The notes below the pieces were generated by a model. It was not told where the DNA came from. It made no database searches and worked only from the letters and a program-made list of their open reading frames with translations. The position numbers were made by a program, and so were the translations under genes. From contig NZ_KQ948472.1 of NCBI RefSeq assembly GCF_001514115.1, positions 63,515-127,514 on the forward strand: a DNA stretch of 64,000 nucleotides, in the 5' to 3' direction. Shown in pieces: positions 1 through 10,540 of this stretch; positions within the stretch are counted from its first letter, which is position 1; every line of letters begins with the position of its first letter. The stretch comes from Streptomyces olivochromogenes (GTDB lineage Bacteria; Actinomycetota; Actinomycetes; Streptomycetales; Streptomycetaceae).

Positions 1-2542
1 CCCGGCAGCGGCGGAACAGCCGCGTCGCCTCGTCGTAGGAGGTCGGCCCCGGCCGGTGGGTGCGCAGCCCGGCCAGGGCGTACGCCGCCCGGGCCTCCTC
101 CAGGCCGTAGCCCAGCTTGCCCAGCCGGTCCTGAGCGGCCGTCAGCTGACGTACCGCGGGCCCCTGTTCACCGCGCGCGGCCCGCACCAGCGCCTCCGCC
201 CGGTCGAGCACGGCGAGCACGCTCTCCCGCCCGAGCCGCAGCGCCTGCGCCCGCGTGGCGTCGATGACGTCCTGCGCCTCGACCGGCTCACCGATCCGCA
301 CCAGCGCCTCGGCGAGGTCGCCGTGCCAGCGCCCCCGGGCCGGGTCCGTGACCCCGAGCCGCTCCTCCAGCTCCCGTACCCGCCGCAGGGACTGCACGAC
401 CGCGAGCGAGTCCCCGGCCACCAGCTGGGCGTGCCCGAGGGCGCCCAGGGCACGCGAGAGGTAGACCAGGTCGCCGTCCTCCTCCGCGCGGTCCACGGCC
501 TCCCTGGCCAGCGCCAGCGCCCGGTCGACGTCGCCGCCCGCGGCCTCGGCGAGCGAGGTGAACATGGCGGTGGCCGCCTCACCGATTCCCGTGTCGCGGG
601 CCAGCCGCAGGCTCTCCCGGGCCAGGTCGAGCGCCCGCCCGCAGTGCCCGGAGCGCAGCTCGGTCTCGGCGAGCCCGCGCAGGAAGTGCACCTCGCTCTC
701 GACCATCCCGCGCCGCCGCACCTCGCGCAGCAGGGCGGTGATCGTGGTGCGGGCCTCGGCGAGCTGGTCGCCCATGATCAGCCAGCGGAAGCGGGCGGCG
801 CCGGCGCCGTTGTGGTCGCACGCCACCCGGGGGTCCTGCGGTTCGCGCATCGCCCGCTGGATGGTGGCGGGTGCGCCCGGGTGGCCCATCAGGGTCTCCA
901 TCTGGGCCTGGAAGCCGAGCGCGAGGAGTTCGGTGGGCCGGTCCCCGGCGCGGGCGGCGAGCTGGGCGGCGATCGCAGCCTCCTCGCGGCCCTTGGCCAT
1001 CTCGCCCTCCACCAGCAGGGCCCGCCAGGCGAGTTGGTAGCGCACGAGCGCGAGCAGCCGGGGGTCCTCGCCCGCGTCGGCGAGGGCCTGTGGGAAGACC
1101 GCGTCGACCTCGGCCATGGCCTGCCCCGCCGCGTCGATGACGACCATCCAGGCGCGGACACGATCCGCCGGCGCCGTGACCCGGCGGAGCGCGTCACGGG
1201 CGATGTCCCGCGCGAGGTCCGACTCCCCGGCGGTCAGCGCGTCCTCTGCGGCCTGCAACCGCCGTTCGTCCGGGCCGGGAACGGTCTCCGGGGGAGAGTG
1301 CCGGGCCGCGAGCAGCCCGAGCCCGGCCGCGACCGAGGGCGCGCCCCGGTCCCTGGCCACGGCCGCCGCCTCCCCGAGCCGGGCGGCGACCTGCGGATCG
1401 GTACCGGTGGTGGCCAGGGCGAGATGCCGGGCCCGTTCGATGGGGTCGGAGGCGGCAGTGGAGAGCGCGCCATGGGCGGCGCGGCGTTCCTGGGCGCTCG
1501 CCTCCGCGTACAGGGCGGCCGAGATCATCGGATGCGCGAACCGGATGCCCGGGGTCTCACGCTCGGTCGCCAGCAGTCCGAGCGAGGCGGCGTGCGTGGT
1601 CTCGGCCTCGGCGTTCTCGCGGCCGGCCGCGTGCAGCAGGCTCAGCGTGGGGCGGGCGCCCGCGCTCGCGACGAGCAGGGTGTGGCGGGCCTCGGCGGAG
1701 AGCATCTCCAGACGGCTGAGGACGAGCGCGCGCAACGAGGTCGGCACGGGCAGTGGTTCGCCGGGGTTGGGCCGGGCGGGATTCTCGGCGAGCGCGCGGC
1801 CGAGTTCCAGCGCGAAGAGCGGGTTGCCGCCGCTGGTGCGGTGGATGTCGCGAACGGTCGTGCGGGGCAGCCCGGTGTAGCCGCGGTTGCCGAGGAGTTC
1901 GGCGACCTGCGCGCGGGAGAGCGGGTTGAGCCGCACGGCCAGGGTGTCCGGCGGGGACGCGCGTAGATGGCGGTCGTGCTGTTGGTCCCGTGGCTCGGTG
2001 TCGGTGCGCACCGCGGACAGCATCCGTACGGGCATCTCGCCGAGCCTGCGGGCGGCGAAGCCGAGCAGTTCGGCGCTGGCCGGATCCAGCCACTGGAGGT
2101 CGTCGGCGACGATCAGGACCGGGCCCTGGGCTGCCAGCGCGCGCAGCACGGAGAGGACCGCGAGGCGCAGGGCGAGGCCGTCGCGTTGCAGGGTCGATTC
2201 TCCGCGGCCGGTGAGGGCCGATTCGAGGGCGGTGCGCTGTGGGGCGGGCAGCCGGTCGGAGACCTGGTCCACCACCAGGCCGAGGAGGTCGGCCAGGGCG
2301 AGGAAGGGCAGATGGGATTCGGACTCGGTCGCCGAGCAGCGCAAGACGGTGTGTGCCGATTCGGCGCATTCCGCGGCCAGCGCACGCAGGACGGTGGACT
2401 TTCCTATTCCCGCGGGGCCGTGCACCAGCACGCTGCCTCCGTCGGAGAGCTGCTCGCGCGCGCTCGCGAAGAGCTCCTCCCGGCCGATGACCAGGTCGGG
2501 GCGGGGTCTCGCAGGCTCCTTGAAGTCCCCTCGCACGGTCAC
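1..2542 (-). CDS. LAL-type (large ATP-binding LuxR) transcriptional regulator, C-terminus outside window
   Basis: The reverse strand reads open from a GTG at 2542 to the window edge (about 847 codons). The start has a GAGGGGAG ribosome site just upstream. Residues 42-50 are a Walker A loop (GPAGIGKST), followed by a Walker B region (VLIVADDLQWLD) and the LAL hallmark GNPLFALELG near residue 240. The rest is an alpha-helical, Leu/Ala/Arg-rich TPR-like region. LAL proteins are usually about 900-950 residues with a C-terminal LuxR helix-turn-helix. That helix is not seen here and should lie left of position 1. The target is unknown. A long open frame on the opposite strand is only a codon-bias shadow. 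Confidence 0.9.
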   Translation of the reverse strand, partial: MTVRGDFKEPARPRPDLVIGREELFASAREQLSDGGSVLVHGPAGIGKSTVLRALAAECAESAHTVLRCSATESESHLPFLALADLLGLVVDQVSDRLPAPQRTALESALTGRGESTLQRDGLALRLAVLSVLRALAAQGPVLIVADDLQWLDPASAELLGFAARRLGEMPVRMLSAVRTDTEPRDQQHDRHLRASPPDTLAVRLNPLSRAQVAELLGNRGYTGLPRTTVRDIHRTSGGNPLFALELGRALAENPARPNPGEPLPVPTSLRALVLSRLEMLSAEARHTLLVASAGARPTLSLLHAAGRENAEAETTHAASLGLLATERETPGIRFAHPMISAALYAEASAQERRAAHGALSTAASDPIERARHLALATTGTDPQVAARLGEAAAVARDRGAPSVAAGLGLLAARHSPPETVPGPDERRLQAAEDALTAGESDLARDIARDALRRVTAPADRVRAWMVVIDAAGQAMAEVDAVFPQALADAGEDPRLLALVRYQLAWRALLVEGEMAKGREEAAIAAQLAARAGDRPTELLALGFQAQMETLMGHPGAPATIQRAMREPQDPRVACDHNGAGAARFRWLIMGDQLAEARTTITALLREVRRRGMVESEVHFLRGLAETELRSGHCGRALDLARESLRLARDTGIGEAATAMFTSLAEAAGGDVDRALALAREAVDRAEEDGDLVYLSRALGALGHAQLVAGDSLAVVQSLRRVRELEERLGVTDPARGRWHGDLAEALVRIGEPVEAQDVIDATRAQALRLGRESVLAVLDRAEALVRAARGEQGPAVRQLTAAQDRLGKLGYGLEEARAAYALAGLRTHRPGPTSYDEATRLFRRCR

Positions 2543-2807
2543 CGCTCCCCTCGCATGTCGTGTCCGAGCCAATATTAGGCAACGACTCTTTGAATTTCGG
2601 AGTCTCGGGGTGGTGAGGGAAATAACAGGAGTGTTGGCATAACGTATTTCAGGGCGCCGCCGTCTGAATGAAGAACGCCAGATGGGGGGCGCGGAGTGGC
2701 CGGTGACGGGGGTCGCGGAGCGGGCATAAGGGGTGGTTGGGTGGGAAACCGTCGCGGAGCGACGGAGAAAAGGCCGCGGAGCGGCCAAAGCCGGGGCAGC
2801 CGGAAAG
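2543..2807. other. Intergenic region holding terminator hairpins
   Basis: No gene is visible. The right end holds the two terminator stems listed separately. The part next to 2542 is AT-richer than its surroundings and should hold the promoter of the leftward LAL gene, but I see no clear hexamers. Confidence 0.5.
2749..2786 (-). terminator. Twin intrinsic terminator of the GAF-LuxR gene
   Basis: Read on the minus strand, a GGCCGC/GCGGCC stem with a TCC loop (2786-2772) is followed by TTTTCT. A second CCGTCGC/GCGACGG stem with the same TCC loop (2765-2749) is followed by TTTC. They lie just downstream of the stop at 2808, as expected for terminators of the leftward gene. Confidence 0.7.
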
Positions 2808-3647
2808 CTACGGCAACAACCCAACCCGCCGCGCGGCGACCACCGCCTCCCACCGGGTGCGCGCACCGAGCTTGCGCATGGCCGAGCGCAGATACCCCTT
2901 GACCGTCTCCGGCCGCAGCCCCAACCGCTCGGCGGCGACCCCGTTGGTGGCTCCCGTCGCGACGCAGGCGAGAACGTCGACCTCGCGCGGGGCGAGGTCG
3001 ACGCGAGGCGTCCGGGCGTCGGACGCCGCCGCACCCGCCAGCCGCCCGCACACGTCCAGCAGTTCGGCCCGCAGCGCCGGGTCGACGATGCGCGGCGCCA
3101 GTGCCCGCAGCGCCCCGTGCGCCTCGCGGACCTCTTCCCACGCGGGGCTCCCGACCGCAGGTTCGGGCTCCCGGGCGACGGTCAGCAGCACCTGCGCCTC
3201 GTCCCGTACGACAAGCGCCTGCTCCACGTCCCGGGCCGCCGCCACCGCCGCGCCGAGCGTGCGGTCACCCAGGGGCTGGGCCGTGCGCAGGGCGCCGTAC
3301 AACACCCCGCGCACCCGGCGGCGTACGACGACGGGTACCGCGATCACGGAGCACAGGCCCTCCGTGGCGACCGCCACGTCGTACTCGTGGCTGATCTGCC
3401 GGGAGGCGGAGTAGTCCGTCACCGCGCAGGGCCGGGCCAGCGCGACCGCCTTGCCGCCCAGGCCGTTGCCCGAGGACACGGCGAGGGCGCTGAGCGCGGG
3501 CGTCGCCGTACCGCTGAGTTCGCTGATACGTACCTGGGCGCGACCGGGTTCGACGAGGCCGCCGAAGGCGACCGGCAGCCCCGTGGCGCGCCGCAGTCGT
3601 ACCAGCGCACCACGCATCTCCACCGCCTCGGCCGTGTCTGCTGCCAC
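2808..3647 (-). CDS. GAF-domain LuxR-type transcriptional regulator
   Basis: A 279-residue cytoplasmic regulator. The first 150 or so residues resemble a GAF sensor. The C-terminus (about 215-275) is a LuxR/GerE helix-turn-helix: PREVDVLACVATGATNGVAAE is followed by GLRPETVKGYLRSAMRKLGA. I chose GTG 3647 because AAGGGG lies 8 nt upstream; longer in-frame starts up to 3713 lack a ribosome site and would run into the divergent promoter. It is divergent from the acyl-CoA ligase operon at 3749, and the roughly 100 bp between them carries a perfect-arm palindrome. It probably controls that operon and itself. The ligand is unknown. Confidence 0.85.
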   Translation of the reverse strand: MAADTAEAVEMRGALVRLRRATGLPVAFGGLVEPGRAQVRISELSGTATPALSALAVSSGNGLGGKAVALARPCAVTDYSASRQISHEYDVAVATEGLCSVIAVPVVVRRRVRGVLYGALRTAQPLGDRTLGAAVAAARDVEQALVVRDEAQVLLTVAREPEPAVGSPAWEEVREAHGALRALAPRIVDPALRAELLDVCGRLAGAAASDARTPRVDLAPREVDVLACVATGATNGVAAERLGLRPETVKGYLRSAMRKLGARTRWEAVVAARRVGLLP

Positions 3648-3671
3648 GTGTTCGCCCCTTCGTCGCGGCGT

Positions 3672-3687
3672 ACCCCCGTTCGGGGGT
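3672..3687. promoter_or_regulatory. Palindrome in divergent regulator/acyl-CoA ligase promoter
   Basis: ACCCCCGTTCGGGGGT has seven-base perfect arms. It lies between the GTG of the GAF-LuxR gene (3647) and the ATG of the ligase gene (3749). A looser CCATC/GATGG pair lies at 3698-3718. Either could be the regulator's operator; this is inferred from position and symmetry only. Confidence 0.45.
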
Positions 3688-3748
3688 GGTGAGACCTCCA
3701 TCACGGAATACACGATGGTAAGCGGCTGTGCGGCAACGAGGAGGACAC

Positions 3749-5428
3749 ATGACGGTGACGAACGGTGCGACGGACGAGTTCCGCGCCGCGCGGGACTTCC
3801 TGCTGGAGCACCGTGCGGACTACGCCACGGCGTACGAGGGCTTCGACTGGCCCCGCCCGGAGTCCTTCAACTGGGCGCTCGACTGGTTCGACGTCATCGC
3901 ACGGGACAACGACCGCACCGCCCTGCACATCGTCGAGGAGGACGGCGAGCGCGCCGAGTTCTCCTTCGCCGCCCTCTCCGAGCGTTCGAACCGGGTGGCC
4001 AACTGGCTGCGCGCCCGGGGCGTGCGCGCCGAGGACCGCGTGCTGGTCATGCTCGGCAACCAGGTCGAGCTGTGGGAGACGGCCCTCGCCGCGATGAAGC
4101 TGCGCGCCGTCGTCATCCCCGCGACCACCCTGCTGGGCCCCGCCGACCTGCGTGACCGGGTCGAGCGCGGCCGCGTCCGGCATGTGATCGTGCGCGCCGA
4201 GGACGCCGAGAAGTTCGACGAAGTGCCCGGCCGCCACACCCGGATCACGGTGGGGGGAGCGCGGCCCGGCTGGCAGTCGTACGAGGAGGCGTACGCCGCC
4301 GACCCGGGCTTCGAGCCCGAGGGGGTCACCCACTCGGACGACCCCCTGATGCTCTACTTCACCTCCGGCACCACCGCCCGCCCCAAGCTCGTCGAACACA
4401 CCCACGCCTCCTACCCGATCGGTCATCTGTCGACGATGTACTGGATCGGGCTCAAGCCCGGCGACGTGCATCTGAACATCTCCTCGCCCGGCTGGGCCAA
4501 GCACGCCTGGTCCAACCTCTTCGCGCCCTGGAACGCGGAGGCGACCGTCTTCATCCACAACTACACGCGCTTCGACCCGGGCCGGCTGATGGCGGAGATG
4601 GACCGGGCGGGCGTCACCACCTTCTGCGCCCCGCCCACGGTGTGGCGGATGCTCATCCAGGCCGACCTGACGCAGCTGCGCACCCCGCCGCGTGAGGCCG
4701 TCGCCGCCGGTGAGCCGCTGAACCCGGAGGTCATCGAGCAGGTGCGGCGCGCCTGGGGCGTCACCATCCGGGACGGCTTCGGGCAGACCGAGACGGCCGT
4801 CCAGGTCTCCAACAGCCCCGGGCAGCAGCTCAAGACGGGCTCCATGGGACGGCCGAGTCCCGGCTTCCGCGTCGAACTCCTCGACCCGGTCACGGGTGCG
4901 CCCGGGGCGGTGGAGGGGGAGATCGCGCTCGATCTGTCGGCGCGACCGGTGGGCGTGATGACCGGCTACCACGGCGACGCCGACCGTACGGCGGAGGCGA
5001 TGGCGGGCGGCTACTACCGCACCGGCGACATCGGCGCCCGGGACGAGGACGGATACATCACCTACGTCGGCCGCGCCGACGACGTGTTCAAGGCCTCCGA
5101 CTACAAGATCTCGCCCTTCGAGCTGGAGAGCGCCCTGCTGGAGCACGAGGCGGTGGCGGAGGCTGCCGTCGTCCCGGCCCCCGACGAACTGCGGCTCGCC
5201 GTCCCGAAGGCGTACATCGTCCTCGCCACGGGCCACGAACCGGGCCCCGACCTGGCGAAGGTGCTCTTCGAACACTCGCGGACGGTCCTCGCGCCGTACA
5301 AGCGCATCCGCCGTCTGGAATTCGGCACACTCCCCAAGACCATCTCCGGCAAGATCCGCCGGATCGAGCTGCGCGAGGCCACGGCAGTCGGCTCGGACGC
5401 CGAGTACCGCGAGGAGGACTTCCGGTGA
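3749..5428 (+). CDS. AMP-forming acyl-CoA synthetase (medium-chain/acetyl-CoA synthetase-like)
   Basis: A 559-residue ANL-superfamily enzyme that would activate a carboxylic acid with ATP and CoA through an acyl-adenylate. The A3 P-loop is LYFTSGTTARPK, A5 is DGFGQTET, A7-A8 is YYRTGDIG with GYITYVGRADDVFKASDYKIS, and the C-terminal catalytic lysine motif is KTISGKIRR. ATG 3749 is preceded by GAGGAGG at a normal spacing; the upstream in-frame GTG has none. Overall pattern is closer to MACS-type ligases than to long-chain FadD. The substrate cannot be read from sequence. The stop overlaps the next gene's GTG by 4 nt, so the two ligases are probably translationally coupled. Confidence 0.9.
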   Translation: MTVTNGATDEFRAARDFLLEHRADYATAYEGFDWPRPESFNWALDWFDVIARDNDRTALHIVEEDGERAEFSFAALSERSNRVANWLRARGVRAEDRVLVMLGNQVELWETALAAMKLRAVVIPATTLLGPADLRDRVERGRVRHVIVRAEDAEKFDEVPGRHTRITVGGARPGWQSYEEAYAADPGFEPEGVTHSDDPLMLYFTSGTTARPKLVEHTHASYPIGHLSTMYWIGLKPGDVHLNISSPGWAKHAWSNLFAPWNAEATVFIHNYTRFDPGRLMAEMDRAGVTTFCAPPTVWRMLIQADLTQLRTPPREAVAAGEPLNPEVIEQVRRAWGVTIRDGFGQTETAVQVSNSPGQQLKTGSMGRPSPGFRVELLDPVTGAPGAVEGEIALDLSARPVGVMTGYHGDADRTAEAMAGGYYRTGDIGARDEDGYITYVGRADDVFKASDYKISPFELESALLEHEAVAEAAVVPAPDELRLAVPKAYIVLATGHEPGPDLAKVLFEHSRTVLAPYKRIRRLEFGTLPKTISGKIRRIELREATAVGSDAEYREEDFR

Positions 5429-7032
5429 GCGCACTCTCCTACGCGCACGGAACCAGCGCGACGACCCTGCTCGGCGACACCATCGGGGCCAACCTGGACC
5501 GGGCAGTCGCGGCCTGGCCGGACCGGGAGGCGCTCGTCGACGTGCCGTCCGGGCGGCGCTGGACGTACGCCCGGTTCTCCGCGGACGTCGACGAGTTGGC
5601 GTACGCGCTGCTGGCCACCGGCATCGCCAAGGGCGACCGGGTCGGCATCTGGGCGGTCAACTGCCCCGAGTGGGTGCTCGTCCAGTACGCCACCGCCCGC
5701 GTCGGCGCGGTCATGGTGAACATCAACCCGGCCTACCGCACCCACGAGGTCGAGTACGTCCTCCAGCAGGCCGGCATCTCGCTGCTCTTCGCCTCCCTCA
5801 GCCACAAGACCAGCGACTACCGGGCGATGGTCGAGGAAGTGCGCGGCAGATGCCCGCAGTTGCGGGAGACCGTCTACATCGGCGACCCGACCTGGGACGC
5901 CCTGATCGGGCGCGGGACTCCGGATCTCCGCGAGGAACTCCGGGTCCGTGAGGGCGAGTTGTCCTGCGACGACCCCATCAACATCCAGTACACCTCGGGC
6001 ACGACGGGCTTCCCCAAGGGGGCGACCCTCTCCCACCACAACATCCTCAACAACGGCTATTTCGTGGGCGAGTCGATCGCCTACAGCGAGCAGGACCGGA
6101 TCTGCATCCCCGTGCCCTTCTACCACTGCTTCGGCATGGTCATGGGCAACCTCGCCGCGACCTCGCACGGCGCCTGCATGGTCATCCCCGCGCCCTCCTT
6201 CGATCCGGCCGCGACGCTCCGCGCGGTCCAGGAGGAGCGCTGCACCTCGCTGTACGGCGTACCGACCATGTTCATCGCGGAGTTGAACCTCCCCGGCTTC
6301 GCGACGTACGACCTGTCCTCGCTGCGCACCGGCATCATGGCGGGCTCGCCGTGCCCGGTCGAGGTGATGAAGCGGGTGGTCGCCGAGATGCACATGGCGG
6401 AGGTCTCCATCTGCTACGGCATGACCGAGACCTCGCCCGTGTCCCTGCAGACCCGTAGGGACGACGACCTGGAGCACCGCACCGGCACCGTCGGCCGGGT
6501 GCTCCCGCACCTGGAGGTGAAGGTCGTCGACCCGGCGGAGGGGGTGACGCAGCCGCGTGGCACCGCCGGAGAGCTGTGCACCCGCGGCTACAGCGTGATG
6601 CTCGGCTACTGGAACGAGCCCGAGAAGACCGCCGAGGCCGTCGACGCGGGGCGCTGGATGCACACGGGCGACCTGGCCGTGATGCGTGAGGACGGGTATG
6701 TCGAGATCGTCGGCCGCATCAAGGACATGATCATCCGCGGCGGCGAGAACATCTACCCGCGCGAGATCGAGGAGTTCCTCTACGCCCACCCGAAGATCGC
6801 CGACGTCCAGGTGGTCGGGGTGCCCCACGAGCGCTACGGCGAGGAGGTGCTCGCCTGCGTCATCCCGCTCGACCCGGCCGACCCCCTGACGCTGGAGGAA
6901 CTGCGCGCCTTCTGCGAGGACCGGTTGGCCCACTACAAGATCCCCAGCCGTCTGCAGGTCCTGGAGTCCTTCCCGATGACGGTGTCGGGGAAGGTCCGCA
7001 AGATCGAACTGCGGCAGACGTACGCCGACTAG
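5425..7032 (+). CDS. AMP-forming acyl-CoA ligase, FadD-like
   Basis: A 535-residue acyl-CoA ligase of the FadD/CaiC type. Motifs are IQYTSGTTGFPKGATLSH, CYGMTETSPVS, the MHTGDLAVMREDGYVEIVGR linker, KDMIIRGGENIYPREIEE and the terminal MTVSGKVRK. It starts at GTG 5425 within the stop of the upstream ligase (GTGA, 4-nt overlap). Two different ligases in one transcript suggest that the operon activates two acids or both ends of one pathway. No beta-oxidation gene adjoins. The acid substrate is unknown. Confidence 0.9.
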   Translation: MSALSYAHGTSATTLLGDTIGANLDRAVAAWPDREALVDVPSGRRWTYARFSADVDELAYALLATGIAKGDRVGIWAVNCPEWVLVQYATARVGAVMVNINPAYRTHEVEYVLQQAGISLLFASLSHKTSDYRAMVEEVRGRCPQLRETVYIGDPTWDALIGRGTPDLREELRVREGELSCDDPINIQYTSGTTGFPKGATLSHHNILNNGYFVGESIAYSEQDRICIPVPFYHCFGMVMGNLAATSHGACMVIPAPSFDPAATLRAVQEERCTSLYGVPTMFIAELNLPGFATYDLSSLRTGIMAGSPCPVEVMKRVVAEMHMAEVSICYGMTETSPVSLQTRRDDDLEHRTGTVGRVLPHLEVKVVDPAEGVTQPRGTAGELCTRGYSVMLGYWNEPEKTAEAVDAGRWMHTGDLAVMREDGYVEIVGRIKDMIIRGGENIYPREIEEFLYAHPKIADVQVVGVPHERYGEEVLACVIPLDPADPLTLEELRAFCEDRLAHYKIPSRLQVLESFPMTVSGKVRKIELRQTYAD

Positions 7033-7092
7033 GACGCTTCCCCCTGCCGGTGTTCTGGCCCCACGCCGGGGTGCAGGCCCGCGTGCCGGTGT

Positions 7093-7980
7093 TCAGGCCC
7101 CGGTGGCGAGGAGTTCGTCGGCGTGGGTGTTCACCGGCTGGGGGGTGCCCGTGAGGTCGAGCACGAAGAGGGGGATCCCGAGGGCGTCGGCGCGGCCGCG
7201 GGCGTCGTCCGCGTACCCGGCCAGGGAGAAGTAGACGCATCCCGTGGACTCCGACATGGCCGTCAGCCACAGGCACTCCACGTCGCGCAGTGTGGCCGGA
7301 CGGACGGTGGGGTCCACCTGCGCCAGCATGCCGCGGGCGGCGAGTCCGATGCCCGAGGGCGGGCGCTGGTCCGCCCTGCGGATGTCGCGGTAGCCGAGCC
7401 ACCGCAGATACAGCGCGGCCGCCGTGACGGCGTCCCGGGCGGTGCGGATGGTCACCGGCTGGAACACCGGGCGCGGTGTCGGGGTGGTGCGGGGCAGCGG
7501 GACGTGGTCGGGGATGAGAGGGCTGCCCGGCGTGGCGGGGGCGGGTGACGACCCTGCGGTACCGAGGGGCGGCGACCCGGCGGTGTCGAAGGGCGGCGAC
7601 CCGGCGGTGTCGAGGGACGGTGGCTCGGGGGTGTGCGGTGCCGCCTCAGGTTCCGGTTCCGTCTCCAGGTCCGCGGGGGCGCCGGTGCCCGGCACGACCT
7701 CCGCGCGCAGGGGGCGCCGTACCCCTCGTACCGGAATCCGCAGCATGGCTCCGCAGGGGCAGCCCAGTTCCGGATGGGGCCACTGGTCCGCGCGCCCGCA
7801 GGTGTCGCAGGGGACCGTGACCCAGTCCTCGTCCCAGGTGCGGTGGGTGACCGGCGCGGGATCGGCGAGGAGGTCGAGCGGGGGCGTGACGGGGGCGCCG
7901 CACACGCACGGGTACGACGGCGCGGCAAAGAGATGCTCGCGACGGCAGGCCGGACACCGCACCGGCACGCTCTCGGCCAT
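7093..7980 (-). CDS. Double zinc-ribbon protein with degenerate restriction-endonuclease-like C-terminal domain
   Basis: A 295-residue protein if ATG 7980 is used (GGAG 6 nt upstream); ATG 8019 with a closer GGAGG is an alternative. The N-terminus has two zinc ribbons: CPAC with CVCG, then CDTCG with CPCG. A Pro/Glu-rich linker with a repeated DTAGSPP unit follows. The last 120 residues resemble the Mrr-type PD-(D/E)XK fold (LGYRDIRRAD, then GLAARGMLAQVD, then a CVYFSLAGYADDARGRAD segment), but the expected catalytic Asp and the Lys of QVK appear replaced (SGIG and QVD). It is therefore probably non-catalytic. It is divergent from gcl; a functional link is not evident. Confidence 0.65.
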   Translation of the reverse strand: MAESVPVRCPACRREHLFAAPSYPCVCGAPVTPPLDLLADPAPVTHRTWDEDWVTVPCDTCGRADQWPHPELGCPCGAMLRIPVRGVRRPLRAEVVPGTGAPADLETEPEPEAAPHTPEPPSLDTAGSPPFDTAGSPPLGTAGSSPAPATPGSPLIPDHVPLPRTTPTPRPVFQPVTIRTARDAVTAAALYLRWLGYRDIRRADQRPPSGIGLAARGMLAQVDPTVRPATLRDVECLWLTAMSESTGCVYFSLAGYADDARGRADALGIPLFVLDLTGTPQPVNTHADELLATGA

Positions 7981-8134
7981 GGCCCACTCCAGGACGTCAC
8001 GTCGGGACAGCGTGTCCATCGTCCTCCAGGCGGGCGGCCCGCGGCAGCCAAACGCTCCGACAACCTCCGCCCTTCCCTCCTGCGGATCCAGCCGGCTGCG
8101 CACCCTTGACGCTCTTCGGCACGCCACCTACATT

Positions 8135-8189
8135 ACTTCCAGATAGTAGAAGTTAGTTTCCGCAATATGGAATTACCGCACTGCGGAAT
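8135..8189. promoter_or_regulatory. Three clustered palindromes upstream of gcl (putative IclR/AllR-type operators)
   Basis: Site 1 is ACTTCCAGATAGTAGAAGT (8135-8153), site 2 is TTCCGCAATATGGAA (8158-8172), and site 3 is TACCGCACTGCGGAA (8174-8188). Centres of sites 1 and 2 are 21 bp apart, two helical turns. The inverse complement of site 2 is nearly identical to the site upstream of hyi. AllR, an IclR-family protein, controls gcl in E. coli; assignment of an equivalent here is inference. Confidence 0.65.
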
Positions 8190-8260
8190 CACCAGGAATC
8201 ACCAGCTCTCCGAGGGGCGCGACGGGAGCGCGAATCCGACAGCCGAAGCAGGAGTACTCC

Positions 8261-10045
<1,785 letters not shown>

Positions 10046-10081
10046 CGTACGCGTTCCTCGCGTACCGGTCGCGCACGTACC

Positions 10082-10114
10082 AGGGGCGGTTCACCGTTTG
10101 GGTGAGCCGCCCCT
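10082..10114 (+). terminator. Strong hairpin terminator after gcl
   Basis: A 14-bp stem (10082-10095 with 10101-10114, one G-T wobble) has a GTTTG loop and ends in CCCCTCG. It begins 37 nt after the gcl stop. There is no U tract, which is usual in Streptomyces. Confidence 0.75.
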
Positions 10115-10148
10115 CGTGCTGTTCCCCCGTGTTCCCCCGTACCCCCGT

Positions 10149-10185
10149 CACGAGGCCCGCCGCCCCCGTGCCGGCGGGCCTCGTG
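10149..10185. terminator. Second hairpin between gcl and the small convergent gene
   Basis: Perfect 14-bp arms (10149-10162 and 10172-10185) have a 9-nt loop. With the preceding hairpin it forms a double barrier between gcl and the convergent gene ending at 10304. Confidence 0.65.
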
Positions 10186-10303
10186 TGCCGAGAATGTGCC
10201 CACCACCGGGGTGAGTTGAAGCCCCCGGAGCCGTGTTCAGAGCTTGATTTGAGGGTTGCGTATCCGGCGTACGTCCACTGGAGTACGTGTCGGAGGCGTG
10301 TTC

Positions 10304-10540
10304 TCAGTCCTCCGGGAGCTCGAGCTCCTCGAATCCCGGCCAGTGGTCGGGGCCGCCGCCCTGCCAGTCGATGATGTCGCTCTTGTCGACCTCGATCTCG
10401 TCCAGGTCGACCTCGGCCCGCCGCAGGATCTCGACGACGTCGTCGAGGTGATAGGCGACACCGAGCGTCTCGTCCCCCGTGGTGACCCGTCGTGAGCCGT
10501 CCAGTGCCGGGGCGTGCACGACGATGCTGGGATAGTCCAT
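10304..10540 (-). CDS. Small acidic conserved-looking protein, function unknown
   Basis: A 78-residue acidic protein starting MDYPSIVVHAPALDG and ending in FEELELPED. It has no membrane segment or recognisable motif; the pattern DDVVEILRRAEVDLDEIEVD suggests a compact alpha/beta fold. I chose ATG 10540 because sequence upstream of it in the same frame is proline/arginine-rich and falls in a repeat and hairpin region. The ribosome site is weak. It lies between gcl (convergent) and the catalase terminator. I do not recognise the family. Confidence 0.7.
   Translation of the reverse strand: MDYPSIVVHAPALDGSRRVTTGDETLGVAYHLDDVVEILRRAEVDLDEIEVDKSDIIDWQGGGPDHWPGFEELELPED

Noticed and set aside
56..1966. 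636-codon open frame on the plus strand
   Set aside because: The minus strand encodes a continuous LAL-type regulator with Walker A/B and GNPLFALELG motifs; the plus frame is a codon-bias shadow.
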